Source: Anaerolineaceae bacterium
GTDB taxonomy: Bacteria > Chloroflexota > Anaerolineae > Anaerolineales > Anaerolineaceae
DNA length: 7,196 nt
Direction of reading: 5' to 3'
Assembly (NCBI GenBank): GCA_011620505.1
Contig: WOZA01000077.1
Location: 1-7,196, forward strand
This document shows, piece by piece, positions 1 through 5,076 of this stretch. The notes beneath the pieces are model-generated. The model did not search any database, was not told where the DNA came from, and saw only the letters and a list, made by a program, of their open reading frames with translations. Made by a program: the position numbers and the translations under genes. Position 1 is the stretch's first letter. Every line of letters starts with the position of its first letter.

Positions 1-1154
1 ACTTTTGCAAAGGTCTCCAACACGCGTTCGAGCTGCGGGCGGGTGTGGGTGGCCATGTAGCTGGTGCGCAGCAGCTGGCGACCAGGGGCAGTGGCGGGGG
101 CAATCACAGGGTTGACGAACACGCCCGCATCGAACAAGTCGCGCCACATCTTGAAGGTGAGGTCATTATCGCCAATGATGATCGGGATAATGGGGGTGAC
201 GGAATTACCGATGTTAAACCCAAGCGATCTGAACCCCTCGCGCATGAAGTCGCCGTTGGCTTTGAGGGCAGCGACCATCTGGGGCTCCTCGCGCATGACC
301 TGCAGGGCTGCCAGGACGGTGGCGGTGTTGGCGGGCGGGATGCTGGCGCTAAAGATCAGGCTGCGGGCATGGTGCTTGACGTAGTCGATGACGGGGAAGT
401 CGCCAGCCACAAAGCCGCCAATGGAGGCAAAGGACTTGCTGAAAGTGGACATGATCAGGTCCACCTGGTCGGTCACGCCAAAATGAGCGGCAGTGCCATG
501 ACCCTCGCCAAGCACGCCGATGCCGTGGGCGTCATCCACCATCAGACGCACGCCATACTTTTGGCAAAGGGGAATGATCTCGGGCAAGGGGGCAATATCG
601 CCTTCCATGCTGAAGAGCCCATCCACGACCAATAGTTTTCCGCATTCGGCGGGCAGGCTTTTGAGCACGCGCTCAAGATGCCCAATGTCGTTATGGCGGA
701 AGCGTTCGATCTTGCCCATGCTTAAACGGGCGCCGTCAACGATGCTGGCGTGGTCTTCTTTGTCGAGGATGACAATGTCGTCCTTGCTGACGAGTGCGCT
801 GATGGTGCCGAGGTTGACCTGCATGCCGGTTGAGAAAACCAGGGCAGCGTCTTTGCCAACCCATTCAGCCAGCTCCCGCTCGAGGTCTTCGATGATGGTC
901 ATGTTGCCATTCAGGAAGCGCGAACCCGTGCAGCTGGTGCCGTAGAGGTCGATGGCATTCTTGGCGGCTTCGCGCACTTTGGGATTGGTGGTAAGCCCCA
1001 GGTAGTTATTGGAGCCGCACATGATGATCCGGCGACCTTCATAGATGACTTCAGTGCCTTCGCTGCGGTCCAATGGGATGAAGTAGGGGTAAGTGCCGGC
1101 TTGGCGGAGGATGGCTACATCCTCAAAATTTTGACATTTAGTAAATAAATCCAT
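1..1154 (-). CDS. Alpha-oxoamine synthase, serine palmitoyltransferase-like (PLP-dependent, fold type I), C-terminus cut by window edge
   Basis: Reading the minus strand from the ATG at 1154 gives 384 uninterrupted codons, starting MDLFTKCQNF and leaving the window a few residues short of the family's usual ~395-400 aa. This family condenses an amino acid with an acyl-CoA, releasing CO2 and CoA, in the cytosol. Visible landmarks are GSNNYLGL (47-54), GSRFLNG (77-83), His135 in DHAS (stacks on PLP), Asp207 and His210 in VDDAHG (PLP N1 and O3 contacts), Lys240 in TFSKSFAS (Schiff base) and Arg363 in LRTSYMATHT (carboxylate anchor). The STFSKS/ASIGGF context around the lysine and the FRHND segment match bacterial serine palmitoyltransferases better than Kbl, BioF or HemA, which carry GTLGKA/GTLGKG. 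The start is supported by AAAAGGA (1160-1166) five bases upstream. The gene is divergent from the lipoprotein gene. No bio or tdh gene is in view. Family membership is very sure; the SPT substrate assignment is an inference, and glycine C-acetyltransferase or an uncharacterised acyl specificity remain possible. Confidence 0.93.
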   Translation of the reverse strand, partial: MDLFTKCQNFEDVAILRQAGTYPYFIPLDRSEGTEVIYEGRRIIMCGSNNYLGLTTNPKVREAAKNAIDLYGTSCTGSRFLNGNMTIIEDLERELAEWVGKDAALVFSTGMQVNLGTISALVSKDDIVILDKEDHASIVDGARLSMGKIERFRHNDIGHLERVLKSLPAECGKLLVVDGLFSMEGDIAPLPEIIPLCQKYGVRLMVDDAHGIGVLGEGHGTAAHFGVTDQVDLIMSTFSKSFASIGGFVAGDFPVIDYVKHHARSLIFSASIPPANTATVLAALQVMREEPQMVAALKANGDFMREGFRSLGFNIGNSVTPIIPIIIGDNDLTFKMWRDLFDAGVFVNPVIAPATAPGRQLLRTSYMATHTRPQLERVLETFAK

Positions 1155-1159
1155 ATGAA

Positions 1160-1166
1160 TCCTTTT
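1160..1166 (-). promoter_or_regulatory. Ribosome binding site of the oxoamine synthase
   Basis: On the minus strand AAAAGGA lies five bases before the ATG at 1154. It is a good Shine-Dalgarno match and fixes this start. No in-frame upstream alternative is as well placed. Confidence 0.75.
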
Positions 1167-1197
1167 CGTGTTTCGTTTATTGTTTATTAACGCACCA

Positions 1198-1213
1198 GAA
1201 CCGATTTCGGTTC
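1198..1213. promoter_or_regulatory. Perfect 7-2-7 inverted repeat, candidate shared operator
   Basis: GAACCGA-TT-TCGGTTC is a perfect 16-bp dyad: arms at 1198-1204 and 1207-1213 with a two-base centre. It lies between two divergent genes, at about -35 to -20 relative to the plus-strand -10 hexamer at 1221-1226. On the minus strand it covers the presumed transcription start downstream of the hexamer at 1219-1224. A dimeric regulator bound here could affect both genes. The half-site GAAC/GTTC recalls Gram-positive LexA boxes, but those have four bases between GAAC and GTTC and this has eight, so I do not assign it to LexA. Binding is an inference; the symmetry is directly seen. Confidence 0.5.
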
Positions 1214-1218
1214 ATTTC

Positions 1219-1224
1219 ATTATA
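1219..1224 (-). promoter_or_regulatory. Candidate -10 element for the oxoamine synthase
   Basis: ATTATA on the plus strand reads TATAAT on the minus strand, a consensus -10. Transcription would start near 1212 and give a leader of roughly 58 nt that opens with the 1198-1213 dyad. No good -35 is found at 16-18 bp; the nearest TTAACA (1247-1252) is 22 bp away. The promoter therefore either needs an activator or is not real. Confidence 0.3.
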
Positions 1225-1226
1225 AT
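1221..1226 (+). promoter_or_regulatory. Candidate -10 element for the lipoprotein gene
   Basis: TATAAT is a perfect -10 hexamer in an AT-rich stretch of the divergent region. There is no recognisable -35 at the right distance; that position is occupied by the 1198-1213 inverted repeat. The predicted start near 1233 leaves a leader of about 98 nt before the ATG at 1331. Confidence 0.4.
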
Positions 1227-1232
1227 AACCTA

Positions 1233-1287
1233 GTAGATAAACGCTGTGTTAAGAAGTGTTAATCTACCGAACTGGTCTTTTGGACCA
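1233..1287 (+). other. Two inverted repeats in the lipoprotein mRNA leader
   Basis: GTAGAT (1233-1238) pairs with ATCTAC (1262-1267) around a 23-nt loop. TGGTC (1273-1277) pairs with GACCA (1283-1287) around a 5-nt loop. Both would lie in the untranslated leader if transcription starts near 1233. The stems are short and no known riboswitch or T-box consensus is recognisable, so any regulatory role is a guess. Confidence 0.3.
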
Positions 1288-1330
1288 ATTATTGCAACTA
1301 TCAAGGCAAAGAAAAGTGAAGGAAGTGACA

Positions 1331-2227
1331 ATGAAAAAAATAATTCCTGTTCTCTTGATTTGTTTGATGCTGTCGGCATGCAATTATCCCACAGATGAAC
1401 TCAGCAGTGAGGAGGTCGTGCAGACCAACGTGGCGCTGATCCTTACCAACGCTCCGGAGACCACTCTGGTGCCTGAGCCGACCCGCGTAACGGAAACCGT
1501 TGAAGCAACCGGCGAGGTGGCGACAGAAATCGCTACGGAACCGAGCGTTACAGAAACCGAAGCCGCAACCACCGAGCCCCAACCCACCGCGACCAAGACC
1601 CCAGAACCCACGGCAACAGCCACAGAGGCTGCCACTGCCACGCAGGAGCCAACCTCTGGCGACCCCGTGGCGCAACTGGGCGAGCCGGACTTCCTGGAGG
1701 ATTTTTCTGCTGCAGGCGGCTGGCCTTATGAGGATGATTGGCTCCTGATAACCGTTTCTGGCGGGCAGTTGCACATGTTCTCCAAGGGCACACCCTACTG
1801 GAGCAGCTGGTACACCACCTACCCGGAAGTGAAGGATGCCTATTTTGAAGCCACCATCACCCGCCCCAACTGCAGCGGGGAAGATCGTTTTGGATTGGTG
1901 ATCCGCTGGGATGAGTCCCAGCAGTTTTACTACATGGGCGTCACCTGCGACGGCAAATGGGGGTTCAGCTTCTATACAAAGGATAACCAGATCATCAATA
2001 TTGTTGACTATCAAAGCAGCGATGCTTTCAAACCAGCCAATGAGGCCAACCGCATTGGGATTCTGGCGAAGGGAAACCAATTTGACTTTTATATCAACGG
2101 CACAAAGGTTGGGTCGGCAACGGATGACAGATTACCCGATGCCGGAACGTTTGGCTTCCTTTCGATGTCCGCCGGCACCATCAACTTCAAGACAAGTGTG
2201 GATAAATTGGAGTTCTGGGAGCAGTAA
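1331..2227 (+). CDS. Surface lipoprotein with Thr/Pro/Glu-rich linker and concanavalin-like (LamG/DUF1080-type) domain
   Basis: A 298-residue exported lipoprotein. The N-terminus is a lipoprotein signal peptide: MKK, a hydrophobic core at 4-14, and a lipobox LSAC with the lipidated cysteine at 17. Residues about 43-109 form a low-complexity linker rich in Thr, Ala, Glu and Pro (TPEPTATATE-like units). Residues about 119-298 begin with DFLEDFS and continue with alternating beta strands, including FGLVIRWDES, FYYMGVTCDG, NRIGILAKGN, FDFYINGTKVG and GTFGFLSMS. This pattern is typical of the concanavalin-like jelly-roll seen in LamG and 3-keto-disaccharide-hydrolase (DUF1080) domains. Cys181 and Cys206 could form a disulfide outside the membrane. 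The ATG at 1331 is chosen over a GTG at 1256 because AAGGA (1319-1323) precedes it and the signal peptide begins exactly there. The protein probably binds a glycan or another surface ligand; no catalytic residues are evident. Ligand unknown. The unit is monocistronic, closed by the terminator at 2246-2275. Confidence 0.92.
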   Translation: MKKIIPVLLICLMLSACNYPTDELSSEEVVQTNVALILTNAPETTLVPEPTRVTETVEATGEVATEIATEPSVTETEAATTEPQPTATKTPEPTATATEAATATQEPTSGDPVAQLGEPDFLEDFSAAGGWPYEDDWLLITVSGGQLHMFSKGTPYWSSWYTTYPEVKDAYFEATITRPNCSGEDRFGLVIRWDESQQFYYMGVTCDGKWGFSFYTKDNQIINIVDYQSSDAFKPANEANRIGILAKGNQFDFYINGTKVGSATDDRLPDAGTFGFLSMSAGTINFKTSVDKLEFWEQ

Positions 2228-2245
2228 GCGTTTTTGATTTGACTT

Positions 2246-2275
2246 AAAGGCGACCCGCATGGGTCGCTTTTTTTT
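2246..2275 (+). terminator. Rho-independent terminator of the lipoprotein gene
   Basis: GCGACCC (2250-2256), a GCAT loop and GGGTCGC (2261-2267) form a perfect 7-bp GC-rich stem followed by eight T (2268-2275). Flanking A residues at 2246-2248 can extend the pairing into the T run. It starts about 20 bp after the stop codon and separates this unit from the hydrolase gene. Confidence 0.93.
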
Positions 2276-2330
2276 GAGGGTAAGAAAAATATTCCATAAA
2301 CAGGATCGGAGGAAATACCAACGAGTAATT

Positions 2331-2339
2331 TGATACAAT
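2331..2339 (+). promoter_or_regulatory. Candidate extended -10 promoter of the hydrolase gene
   Basis: TGATACAAT fits the extended -10 form TGnTAnnnT. It is the only promoter-like element in the 80 bp between the upstream terminator and the hydrolase start. No -35 match is seen 17 bp upstream. Transcription would begin near 2346, directly at the Shine-Dalgarno GGAGG, so the leader would be only about nine bases. Confidence 0.38.
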
Positions 2340-2354
2340 TGCCTCGGAGGACTT

Positions 2355-3122
2355 ATGGCGGATAATTACATGGAACACCCGGAGTTGGATGGCTCGTCTT
2401 TCTATTATCAAGGGGGGAAGACTGGTTTTTTGTTGCTGCACGGCTTCACTGCCACGACCGCCGAAGTGCGACCTTTGGGCGAGCGTTTACATGCTGCCGG
2501 CCATACCGTGAGCGCGCCGCTGCTGCCCGGGCACGGCACACACCCGGATGATCTGAACAAGGTCCGCTGGCAGGATTGGGTTCAGACCGCCGAAAGCGAA
2601 TATGAGAAGTTGAGCAGCCAGTGCGATGAAGTATGGGTGGCAGGGCAATCGATGGGCGGGCTGCTCTGCCTGGTGCTGGCCGCAAAAACCCCAAAGATCA
2701 CGGGACTACTGCTCTACGCGCCAGCCCTGGCTATGCGCAATATGCGGGCAGCATACGGGCTGCAGTATGTGATGAAATATCTCGCCAAGAAGAACACCAG
2801 GGATGACATGCCCTGGAAGGGCTACAACGTCTACCCACTCAAAGGCGTGGTTGAGCTCCTGAGGCTGCAAAACGCAGCCAAAAAAGCACTGGGCAGCGTG
2901 ACGCAACCCACGCTGGCTTTTTTCAGCGAAAAAGACGCCACCATTGGGCTGGCTGGCAGTGAGCTGTTGAGAGAAAAACTTGCTTCCAAAGAGCTCGAGC
3001 TGGTAATCCTGAAAGAGTCGCCGCATGTGATCTTACTGGGATGCGAACAGGAGAAAGTCATTGAGCATTCTCTTCAATTTGTGACAAGAAAAGTGAACGA
3101 AGGCTCTGTTCACGGCAGTTAG
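2355..3122 (+). CDS. Alpha/beta-hydrolase, Est30-type carboxylesterase / monoacylglycerol lipase-like
   Basis: A 255-residue cytosolic serine hydrolase with no signal peptide; length matches the Est30/monoacylglycerol lipase family (about 245-260 aa). The order of elements is canonical: the oxyanion-hole motif LLLHGFT (26-32), LPGHGTHPDD (57-66), the nucleophile elbow GQSMGG with Ser99, a short variable cap region around 125-165, the acid Asp194 in SEKDAT and the base His224 in ESPHVILL. Such enzymes hydrolyse short- to medium-chain acyl esters or monoglycerides; the substrate here is not readable. The ATG at 2355 has GGAGG (2346-2350) four bases upstream; an internal Met at codon 6 is less well placed. 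The gene stands alone: an intrinsic terminator precedes it and a separate promoter follows. Its stop codon is embedded in a 10-bp hairpin. Hydrolase family sure; specific activity unsure. Confidence 0.93.
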   Translation: MADNYMEHPELDGSSFYYQGGKTGFLLLHGFTATTAEVRPLGERLHAAGHTVSAPLLPGHGTHPDDLNKVRWQDWVQTAESEYEKLSSQCDEVWVAGQSMGGLLCLVLAAKTPKITGLLLYAPALAMRNMRAAYGLQYVMKYLAKKNTRDDMPWKGYNVYPLKGVVELLRLQNAAKKALGSVTQPTLAFFSEKDATIGLAGSELLREKLASKELELVILKESPHVILLGCEQEKVIEHSLQFVTRKVNEGSVHGS

Positions 3123-3148
3123 TGCCGAAATTTCCGTTGCACTAACTG
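3116..3148. repeat. Perfect 10-bp inverted repeat (stem-loop) straddling the hydrolase stop codon
   Basis: CAGTTAGTGC (3116-3125) and GCACTAACTG (3139-3148) are exact reverse complements separated by 13 bases. The stop codon TAG (3120-3122) lies inside the left arm. No T tract follows on either strand, so it is not a classical intrinsic terminator. It may stabilise the mRNA 3' end, help factor-dependent termination before the next promoter, or bind a protein. The loop itself contains the 8-bp palindrome GAAATTTC (3127-3134). Confidence 0.65.
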
Positions 3149-3167
3149 GCAATAATGTAAAAAACCT

Positions 3168-3196
3168 TTGACTCTATAGATTCAGCCGTTTATACT
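3168..3196 (+). promoter_or_regulatory. Sigma70-like promoter of the ABC exporter operon
   Basis: TTGACT (3168-3173) and TATACT (3191-3196) are each one base off consensus and are separated by exactly 17 bp. Transcription would start near 3203, giving a leader of about 47 nt before the GTG at 3250. This is the best promoter in the window. The spacer contains the 8-bp palindrome TCTATAGA (3173-3180). Confidence 0.65.
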
Positions 3197-3206
3197 TCTC
3201 ATTTTG

Positions 3207-3235
3207 TCAGCACAAGCTGAGAGCCTGTTTTGGCT
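3207..3235 (+). promoter_or_regulatory. Small inverted repeats at the start of the exporter operon leader
   Basis: TCAGC-ACAA-GCTGA (3207-3220) is a perfect 5-bp dyad just downstream of the predicted transcription start. AGCC (3222-3225) can pair with GGCT (3232-3235). The first is well placed for an operator of a repressor controlling the exporter, as is common for multidrug-type ABC pairs, but it is short and could be chance. Confidence 0.3.
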
Positions 3236-3249
3236 GTATTGGAGCAAGA

Positions 3250-5076
3250 GTGAGCAAGCAAAAAGAACCCTATATCGCGCTTGATATGTCGAAAGTGCTC
3301 GGCAACAAGAATAAGTTGCTGAGCCTGTGGCATTTAATGCGCGGTTATCATTTTCATTATTTCGTCTCGACGATTTTTCTTGCCCTGGCGGCTTTTGCCC
3401 GGACGGGTATGTATCTCTTTTTGGGCAGCTTTATCGACCGCATGATGAACGAAGGGCTGATGGGGCGCGAACTGACGCTCTCGGCGTTGGGCTTTGGCGC
3501 ATTGATCGCTCTCCAGGCACTCTCGAGTTTCATGAGCAGCTGGATGGCTAACTTCACTGCCGAAAACACGACCCGCCGGCTGCGCGACTATCTCTTCGAT
3601 CACATCCAGCGGCTCTCTTACAGCTATCACTCCGAGTCGAAGACCGGTGACTTGTTGGAACGTGCCACCTCCGATGTGGACACTCTGCGCCGGTTCTTTG
3701 CTGAACAGGCAATCAGCGTCGGGCGGATTGTCATGATCTTTATCATTTCGTTTGTCGCCATCGCCCGGATAAACCTTCGGCTGGCCTTGGTCTCGATCAT
3801 CATCATTCCGATCGTCCTGGTGATATCGATCATCTTCTTCAAACGGCTTTCCAAAGCCTACGAAGCGTACCAGGAGCAAGGCGCGATTTTGACCACGGAT
3901 CTGCAGGAGAATCTGAGCGGCGTGCGAGTGGTGAAGGCTTTTGCCCGACAGAATTACGAGATCGAAAAATTTGACAAAGAAAATGCTGAGAAGTTCCGCC
4001 TGGGCAGGAAGTTCAACTGGATGCATGCCTTATTCTGGCCGCTGTCGGACATCATTTGCTCAGCACAAAACATCGGAAGCAGCTTCTACGGCGCCACGAT
4101 GGTGCTGAATGGGGTTATGACGCTTGGTCAGTACCTGAGCTTTATCGGGCTGTTGGGCTGGCTGATCTGGCCGATCCGCAACCTTGGTCGGCTCATCATC
4201 GATACCTCGCGGGCTTTGGTGTCTTTTGGGCGTATTTCAGTGGTGATGGAAGCACCGGAAGAAGATATGAAGAGTGCCACCTATCAACCAAAAGACGGCA
4301 TCAAAGGGCAGATCACTTTCGAGCACGTCAGTTTTGCCTATGAAAAGGATTTCCTGGTGCTGGATGATGTCAGCTTCTCTTGCGATGCCGGACAGGTGGT
4401 GGCGCTACTCGGGTCGACCGGTTCGGGGAAGACCTCGCTGGTGAACCTGCTGCCGCGGTTTTATGACGTGACATCAGGGCAGATTCTGCTCGATGGAGTC
4501 AATCTGAACGAGTACTCGCGCGAATTCCTGCGCTCGCAGATCGGGATCGTGGAACAGGAGCCGTTTTTGTTCTCCTGCTCGATCCGTGACAACATCACCT
4601 ACGGTGTGCACCGCGAGGTCAGCCAGGAAGAGATTGAGGAAGCTGCCCGCGAAGCCGCAATCCACGATGTTATCCTTGGCTTCAGGCACGGGTATGACAC
4701 GTTGGTCGGCGAACGGGGTGTGACACTTTCGGGTGGGCAGAAACAACGCATCGCAATCGCCCGCACACTGCTACTCAACCCACGCATCCTGATTTTGGAT
4801 GACTCCACGTCGTCGGTTGATATGGAAACCGAGGTGGAGATCCGCGCGGCGCTGGACCGCCTGATGACCAACCGGACCACATTTATCATCGCGCATCGCA
4901 TTCAAAGCATCATGAATGCTGATCTGATCCTGGTTTTTGACAAGGGAAAGATCATTCAGATGGGCGAGCATGAGGTTTTGCTTAACCAGGCAGGAATTTA
5001 TAAGGACATTTACGACATCCAGGCTCGGATTGATAGTGCCCTGCAAGAGGAAATTGAGCATGTCGAATCAATATAA
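3250..5076 (+). CDS. Heterodimeric ABC exporter, half-transporter with degenerate Walker B (subunit 1)
   Basis: A 608-residue membrane half-transporter (transmembrane domain plus ATPase), the usual length for MsbA/BmrC/TM287-type exporters. Six membrane helices are visible at about 36-57, 76-98, 155-174, 176-197, 262-285 and 290-310, in the order of an ABC_membrane domain. The nucleotide-binding domain spans about 354-590: A-loop Tyr364, Walker A GSTGSGKT (388-395), Q-loop Gln436, TLVGERG X-loop (484-490), signature LSGGQ (493-497), Walker B ILILD with Asp517, then Asp518 where catalytic Glu is expected, D-loop SSVD (521-524) and H-loop His549. The Glu-to-Asp change marks this as the subunit that lends its Walker motifs to the degenerate site. 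The start is GTG at 3250 with GGAG (3241-3244) five bases upstream. It is first in an operon and overlaps its partner by 17 nt. Substrate unknown: drug, lipid or peptide are all possible. Confidence 0.95.
   Translation: MSKQKEPYIALDMSKVLGNKNKLLSLWHLMRGYHFHYFVSTIFLALAAFARTGMYLFLGSFIDRMMNEGLMGRELTLSALGFGALIALQALSSFMSSWMANFTAENTTRRLRDYLFDHIQRLSYSYHSESKTGDLLERATSDVDTLRRFFAEQAISVGRIVMIFIISFVAIARINLRLALVSIIIIPIVLVISIIFFKRLSKAYEAYQEQGAILTTDLQENLSGVRVVKAFARQNYEIEKFDKENAEKFRLGRKFNWMHALFWPLSDIICSAQNIGSSFYGATMVLNGVMTLGQYLSFIGLLGWLIWPIRNLGRLIIDTSRALVSFGRISVVMEAPEEDMKSATYQPKDGIKGQITFEHVSFAYEKDFLVLDDVSFSCDAGQVVALLGSTGSGKTSLVNLLPRFYDVTSGQILLDGVNLNEYSREFLRSQIGIVEQEPFLFSCSIRDNITYGVHREVSQEEIEEAAREAAIHDVILGFRHGYDTLVGERGVTLSGGQKQRIAIARTLLLNPRILILDDSTSSVDMETEVEIRAALDRLMTNRTTFIIAHRIQSIMNADLILVFDKGKIIQMGEHEVLLNQAGIYKDIYDIQARIDSALQEEIEHVESI
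5048..5051 (+). promoter_or_regulatory. Ribosome binding site of exporter subunit 2, inside subunit 1
   Basis: AGGA lies eight bases before the ATG at 5060 and within the last codons of the first exporter gene. It selects 5060 as the start; the same frame is open further upstream to 4937, but that extension (MTRERSFRWA...) overlaps the first ATPase domain and has no family resemblance. Confidence 0.65.

Noticed and set aside
45..635. A 196-codon plus-strand frame opposite the oxoamine synthase
   Set aside because: The minus strand encodes a continuous, motif-complete enzyme over the same bases. The plus frame gives a His/Gly/Asp-rich translation with no recognisable fold.
1175..1188. Tandem GTTTATT GTTTATT in the oxoamine synthase leader
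   Set aside because: Only two 7-bp copies in an AT-rich stretch; too little to support a functional repeat.
1198..1213. Identification of the intergenic dyad as a LexA (SOS) box
   Set aside because: The GAAC and GTTC ends are separated by eight bases, not the four of the Bacillus-type box, and neither neighbour is an SOS gene.
1256..1330. A GTG start at 1256 extending the lipoprotein by 25 residues
   Set aside because: It would place a polar segment ahead of a perfect lipoprotein signal peptide that begins exactly at ATG 1331, which has its own Shine-Dalgarno.
1561..1660. Tandem DNA repeat in the lipoprotein linker
   Set aside because: The protein is repetitive in composition, but the codons vary and no exact DNA unit recurs in register, so it is low-complexity coding sequence rather than a tandem repeat.
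1301..2080. A 259-codon open frame on the minus strand opposite the lipoprotein gene
   Set aside because: It mirrors the biased codons of the Thr/Pro/Ala-rich linker. Its translation is Gly/Cys/Leu low-complexity without domain features, while the plus strand has a signal peptide, a Shine-Dalgarno and a terminator.
3116..3148. Calling the stop-codon hairpin an intrinsic terminator
   Set aside because: No T tract follows the stem on either strand; the downstream plus-strand bases are A-rich.
3334..4026. A 230-codon minus-strand frame inside the first exporter gene
   Set aside because: It is a shadow of the transmembrane domain codons, with no start signal and no domain; the plus strand is an unmistakable ABC exporter.
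4937..5059. A 41-codon N-terminal extension of the second exporter subunit
   Set aside because: It would overlap the first ATPase domain out of frame, has no family similarity and lacks a ribosome site; ATG 5060 has AGGA before it and fits the family length.
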